A stretch of DNA of 64,000 nucleotides, from the NCBI RefSeq assembly GCF_000003815.2, contig NC_049982.1, positions 24,807,136 through 24,871,135 on the forward strand, in the 5' to 3' direction. Below, in pieces: positions 59,101 through 64,000 of this stretch. The translations under genes and the position numbers were made by a program. Every line of letters starts with the position of its first letter. The first letter of the stretch is position 1. The stretch comes from Branchiostoma floridae. Its lineage: Eukaryota; Chordata; Leptocardii; Amphioxiformes; Branchiostomatidae. Below the pieces are notes generated by a model. The model had not been told where the DNA came from. It did no database searches and was given only the letters and a program-made list of their open reading frames with translations.

Positions 59101-62100
59101 ACATTTGGAACCAGTATGCAAGGTTAATCTTAGGTATTTGTTACATGTCAATTTCCAATTATGTTTTGATTTAGGCATTACATGTGGCACAGTAGATCAC
59201 TGTGAGCTAAGTACTGTAACTGGCAGGTCAACTACTGTTAAGCTTAAACATAAGATCAAAATGCTGAATCAAAACACCCATCTCTGTTAAAAAACGTTTT
59301 GTCATTTTTTTGCATGTTCCTTGGGTACACACGTATAGGAGTTTATCATACATATTCACTTGGATATCTTATGTTTATCTTCATAAACGAAAGGTTAAGC
59401 ACATATTTTGATATCTGACCGATGTTTGTTTCTACAGGACCTAGGTTTGTCCTATGATGTTTTTAGGGGGACAGAAGACCCAACACCCTACATGCCACAA
59501 TCAAGGTAAAGAAAAAAAATTCTCTGGACACCTTATCCAATGTAGAGTCTTCATTGTAGATTTTAAATGCATTAAGAAATTGTGTGTTAACAGGGAAGAT
59601 CCTTTAGTAAGTTTCTCTTCTGTTTTTATCTGTAAAAAAAAGAAAAACGTTTATCTCTTGCACATCATGTTGATTTTTTGCTATACTATTCATTGGAATT
59701 TATTCTGGAACTACAGTTGTACCGGGACGATAAGTATTTGTTCTTTGTATATTATATCTTCTCTAGCCATGGCACCAACTGTGCTGGAATCATCGCAGCA
59801 GTCCACAACAACAGCTTCTGTGGTGTGGGGGTGGCTTACAGGGCCAAGGTTGCAGGTAAATATGTGATAATACTTCTTTTCTTCGTAAACTCTGAAGAGA
59901 ACTAAGTGCACACCGTCACGAAACTCAACCGCTCACGAGGTGAGAGCAAAGACGAACGAGGGATATAGGGGGAGGTACATGAGGGGATCAATGGAAAAGG
60001 CCTTTAGTGAATAGGAAACATCCGTCCAATTTGTGAGCCGACAGGAAACGTGAATTTATGTTTCATTTCATTATCAAATGTTTCCTAAATTCATCAGTTT
60101 CTGGGCTTATATATACGTTTTCCATCGCTTCACCACAGGTATCAAGATGTTCAGTGGCGCCATGACAGACATTTCCGATGCCCAGGAGGCGTCAGCCCTG
60201 AGTCATGAGCACCAGCACATCAGTATCTACTCCTGCAGCTGGGGACCGTCAGACTGGAACAACGCACTGGACGGACCTGATACTGTCGCTAGGGAGGCAC
60301 TGGTCATGGCTGCACGAGAGGTGGCGATTTTTAACCCTCAAACACCTTTTTTCAACTAAACTGGCCGAGTGGGGTCCAAACGGACCCAAAATGTTTTGTT
60401 CAATGTACTACATTGCTTCGTCAATGTAAGAGGAATGTTTTGACGTGTTATGGTGTTGCCAATCCCATCTCATTATTATAATTTATGCAAGTGATCAGAA
60501 GCACCACGTTTTGCACTAACCCCTAAGTATTTCCAGGAATGGGTGTTTGAGGGGTATACCGGTAACATCATAAAAAATATGAACGAAAGTCACAGCACAA
60601 AAATTTACTTTGTTATGTTTTCATTCTCTTTGGATTCTTTGGATTATTGAATGCTTGTTTATATAAATCATTTTTTATTCATAGCTTAGTCATACCAGTA
60701 AACGTAATCTGATTTATTTTCTTGCAAGAATACCCTCAGTCAAAACATATGTTGGCTATAAGAAATGCATTTTAAATGGCTTCTAACTTACAGTAATGAA
60801 TGCAAGGAGTCGTTCGGCGAATTAATTCTGCCCTTTTTCAGCACAGTGTCTCGCAGAAGGAAGAAGATTTTGAATTCTATGAAACTAGACAGAGATCTAG
60901 GTAGGCACTTAGTTAGACTAAATTACTACTTTGCATTTCAGGGTCGGAATGGAAAAGGTTCTATCTTTGTGTTCTCCACCGGTAATGGTGGGACGTACGG
61001 TGACAGCTGCGCCTACAATGGCTACATCAACACCAACAACACCATCGGCATTGGCGGGCTGCTGCAGGATGCTTCCATCCCCAGTTTTGCTGAGGCCTGC
61101 ACCGGTGTGTTTGCTGTGACATATAGTAGAGACTACACAGGAGACACGGCCAATTTGGTAAGAACATGCGATGTTTAACCATTTTTTGTTTAGAATTAAA
61201 ATAATTTATGACACTTGAAACCATTGGAAAATTATTCGTCAAATTAATATGAAAAATACACTCACTAAAGTATCTAACCAATGATTACTCTGTCGGATAA
61301 GTCTTCATAAGTCATCGATTAAATATTAACAACAACGTTAATGTTGTGAGCCTACAGAAGCCTACAAAATGTCTTAATGAGCAATGGCAAAGTTCTCATA
61401 ATATCCGAAAATTTCAATTACAATTGGTTGACTTCATATGTATCATAGTTGCTGTAGTTCTATCTCCTCAGGTTGAAGTCTATGAAACTGTATGTTGAGG
61501 TTAACATGTGTATGTGTACCTTATTCAGTGAGATTAACTTACATAAGTATAGAAATATAATCTTTAAATGCTTTGTTGCATGCAGATGTATAGAAGTTTG
61601 TATGTTACAGATTAAAATTGATCATCGAAAAACTTACCAAATTTTCTTTCAGCAAATGAAATATGTTTTCTACTCTTCATTTACATCTTTATCTCAGTAA
61701 CTTATCATGTGTAATAGTAAAATAAATTGTTTCTTGATGTATTGGGTTATTGACTTCTTTAGCTGTCGCAGCTACTTTTCTAGGAGTAACAAACTCACAC
61801 ACAAATGATAAACAGTTGCATTTTTATCCCAGGTCGTTCCCTACAGATCATCAGGCTGCCATGCATCCTTCTCCGGATCGTCTTCATCTGCGGCCATGGC
61901 TGCTGGTGTCTTCGCATTGCTGCTTAGTGCCAAGTAAGATGTGTTTCCTAAAATTAAGGATGGAGTAATATTCACATTCACAGCACAAGAAATGTTCTGG
62001 TTAGACCATTGCTAATCATACAAACCATGGGCATTTCCAATCCCACCAAATCCTATGAAATTATTTTTGAAAGTACATTTCGCATCATGTCGATTCACAT

Positions 62101-63475
62101 TGTTCACAATATCATTTATATACTTTTCAATGCAAATTATTATGTTAATCATCATCAAGTCCATAGGATATGGTTGACAGGATGACAGTAAATGTCTTAC
62201 TAAATCACTACATGCGGTGTACAGTAAGAGTAAATATTGCGTTCAATGTAGGATGCATTGAATATTCATACGTTGTGCACTGATGAGTATGATTTCGAAT
62301 GTTCCAGTGACCGACTGTCAGTACGAGATGTCCAACATCTGGTCACCAGAACCTCCAGGAACTCTGGGATCTGTGGGCAGACCTGGAAGGAAAACTCGGC
62401 TGGATTCAGAGGTAAGTGGTGTCCTCTGATGGTTAACTCTAAGCAGAATTTAGATTAGTTTGGGTCCTAAAATTGAATTCACAAACAGACTAATGGAATA
62501 TGATTACAGCAATATTTACTATAAAAGGTTCAATATGTTTCCCACCAGTGAGTGACTACTGTGGATTTGGTCTTCTCGACGCTGGAGAACTGACAGCGGT
62601 GGCTACTAACTGGAGCTGTGTACCAGAACAAGTCAGCTGCATTGTACGGAGTGATGGTACAAGGTATATAAAATCTGCCCTATCCTATTATCCACTTATT
62701 TCATGTACATATTAACGTCTGCAGTTGTAATTATATACTGCATATGTGCTATCAGATGCCCAGTGTTGTTTCTGTAATTGTATGGAAGCAAATTAGTTAA
62801 CAAAAACTGCAAACAAACCACCCATTGAACAAACTAGCTTTCATCAACAGGCCTATTGATAAAAGCCCCTTGCTTGAACAAAGATCAACACATGGTACCA
62901 ATGACATCACTAAATTCTGTGTACATAAACATGTCAAGTACCATGGCCTTTTTTTTCAAAACTGTGAAGTAGCCATATCACCATTGAATAATGTGCACAC
63001 CAAACGTTTAAGAACATATTCTCAAAGAAGATCTCCAACGAACACATAGAATCGGAACATTTAGTAACGTATTGGATGACCTTCTAGCAGGTTTCTTTGA
63101 TCCCTAGGCCCAAGTTTGATTCTAAGTTATCCTTGAAGTGTCTACCATTTAACATGTTATTTTCTATGCGTCACAGAACAAGCATTCCACAGAGAGGCGA
63201 AGTCCACACAAGCATCACTGTCCAGGACAGCTGTGTGGTCAACTACTTGGAGCACGTCTTCCTGACCGTCAGAATCACCTTCCCCCACCGCGGCCACCTG
63301 CGGATCAGACTGACCTCCCCGGGAGGTACCATCTCCGACATCGTTCCTGGAAGAGCCACGGACATGGAACCAGACCTGGAGTGGACGTTCATGACACTGC
63401 ACCACTGGGGGGAGAGTGCTGTAGGACCCTGGCGACTCTCCGTACAGAACACACATCCTCATCTCAGTAGTACAG
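56152..63475 (+). CDS. Divergent furin/kexin-like proprotein convertase, 5' and catalytic part
   Basis: Coding exons: 56152-56307, 57134-57226, 57805-57906, 58479-58604, 59438-59505, 59767-59855, 60139-60320, 60942-61157, 61833-61933, 62308-62411, 62549-62663, 63177-63475. All join in frame (550 residues), and the gene runs off the right edge. Residues 1-18 are a signal peptide; then an S8 prodomain with WAVQLEGG and [18 protein letters not shown], and a subtilisin domain with Asp145 (VIDDG), His183 (SHGTNCAG), oxyanion Asn287 (GNGG) and Ser361 (GSSSSAA). The spacings of 38, 104 and 74 are close to furin. GFGLLDAG precedes a P domain ([20 protein letters not shown] ... [19 protein letters not shown]). 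Such enzymes cleave precursors at basic sites in the secretory pathway. Oddities: no RxKR autoprocessing site at the end of the prodomain, GS replaces GT before the serine, and Ala replaces the usual Pro. It may be a lineage-specific paralogue with altered or reduced activity. Confidence 0.92.
56785..57060 (+). mobile_element. tRNA-derived SINE
   Basis: It starts with an A-box-like TGGCCGAGTGGG and a B box GAGTTCGATCCC 40 bp later, then an unrelated body (CCTCCTGCTGTAGTAACTTG, GGGCTTCGAAGTGGAGATGG) ending near a T-run. A real tRNA would need a paired acceptor stem and anticodon arm, which I do not see. It is in the intron after the first coding exon of the convertase gene. Confidence 0.75.
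58622..58752. mobile_element. Foldback MITE with about 55-bp arms
   Basis: The left arm TTACTCTCCAAGCAGATGTT... is mirrored by the right arm ...CCTCTGCTTGGAGAGTAGTAA. Arms extend to the AAAATTT/AATTTT centre with a 17-bp loop. It begins about 18 bp after the donor of the exon ending at 58604. Confidence 0.85.
58774..59027. mobile_element. MITE family B, copy 6
   Basis: The left end AGGTGCACTCTCACTGCACT and right end AGTGCAGTGAGAGTCCACCT are inverted copies. The interior has TTATTCGTTGAGTCATC. It directly follows the foldback MITE. Confidence 0.85.
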
Positions 63476-63842
63476 GTAGGTACTGAGCACCTGGCAACTC
63501 TCCATACAGAACACACATCCTCAACTCAGTAGTACAGGTAGGTACTGAGCACACGGCGACTCTCCATACAGAACAGACATCCTCACATCAGTAGTACAGG
63601 TAGGTACTGAGCACCTGACAACTCTCCATACAGAACAGACATCCTCACATGAGTAGTACAGGTAGGTACTGAGCACACGGCGACTCTCCATACAGAACAC
63701 ACATCCTCATCTCAGTAGTACATAGATACTCAGCACACGACAACTCTCCATACAGAACAGACATCCTCAACTCAGTAGTACAGGTAGGTACTGAGCACAC
63801 GACAACTCTCCAAACAAAGCACACACCCTCCCCTGAGTAATG
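63420..63842 (+). repeat. 62-bp tandem repeat of a P-domain exon end and its splice donor
   Basis: The exon's last 54 bases (GGCGACTCTCCGTACAGAAC ... AGTAGTACAG) and the following GTAGGTACTGAGCAC are repeated about six times at close to 62-bp spacing, with point changes (CACACATCC or CAGACATCC). Most copies keep the donor TACAGGTAGGTA. 62 is not a multiple of three, and read-through meets TGA directly after the first donor. Confidence 0.9.
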
Positions 63843-63975
63843 AATGTAGGCACTTATAGGCAATGGGAGGCTCAAAGAGAGTTCGCTTTTTGCTAGTCTT
63901 CTTCAAACATTATCTTCAATGGATGTTAAATGAATTTTCGCCCGAAATATGTTGTTGCATGTCACGGATTTCACC

Positions 63976-63989
63976 CCCCCCCCCCCCCA
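63976..63989 (+). repeat. Poly-C run
   Basis: A homopolymer of about 14-15 C, in an intron of the convertase gene and close to the window edge. Its length is probably unreliable. Confidence 0.8.
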
Positions 63990-64000
63990 ACAAAACCAAA

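Noticed and set aside
1-64000. CRISPR arrays, operons, bacterial promoters or phage modules
   Set aside because: The DNA is eukaryotic with spliced genes; the tandem repeats present have no spacer structure of the CRISPR kind.

Overview
The window is animal nuclear DNA and looks like a lancelet (Branchiostoma-type) genome. Genes are broken into short exons with canonical GT-AG introns. Introns and spacers are full of small inverted-repeat elements, LINEs and dinucleotide repeats, and the proteins are metazoan secretory-pathway proteins. The genus is an inference from this overall character; no database was searched.

Layout. (1) 1-7896, plus strand: the 3' nine exons of a secreted CAP/CRISP-type protein that ends in a basic, cysteine-rich CxxC tail. 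(2) 7897-27072: a long gene-poor spacer with MITEs, microsatellites, a 40-bp-scale minisatellite and two adjacent 170-180 bp tandem arrays. It also holds two weak gene candidates on the minus strand: a possible transmembrane exon set at 20150-20968 and a Lar-like zinc-ribbon ORF at 26400-26660. (3) 27073-35985, minus strand: a complete 15-exon gene for a 494-residue secreted alpha/beta-hydrolase-fold protein of the PhoPQ-activated pathogenicity-related (PqaA/AprA-like) family. Every exon joins in frame. (4) 36000-42400: nested foldback elements and a decayed CR1/L2-like LINE. (5) 42930-45000, minus strand: a three-exon gene for a 115-residue secreted precursor with a signal peptide, an acidic propeptide, a Lys-Arg site and a 38-residue four-cysteine product. 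I do not recognise it. Its upstream region is duplicated several times, and two LINEs have inserted into the copies. One of these (46704-51338) keeps an intact 1176-codon endonuclease/reverse transcriptase ORF. (6) 53858 to beyond the right edge, plus strand: TATA box, 5' UTR exon and twelve coding exons of a divergent furin/kexin-like proprotein convertase, ending inside the P domain.

How the parts relate. All four confident host genes encode proteins of the secretory pathway. A subtilisin-like convertase and a dibasic peptide precursor lie about 9 kb apart, head to head. Any enzyme-substrate link is speculation. Transposable elements have shaped the gene edges: MITEs sit within tens of bases of several splice sites, one supplies the sequence next to the peptide gene's stop codon, and the end of a convertase exon with its splice donor is tandemly repeated about six times.

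Exon coordinates were read by eye from splice consensus and reading-frame continuity, so single-base errors are possible.
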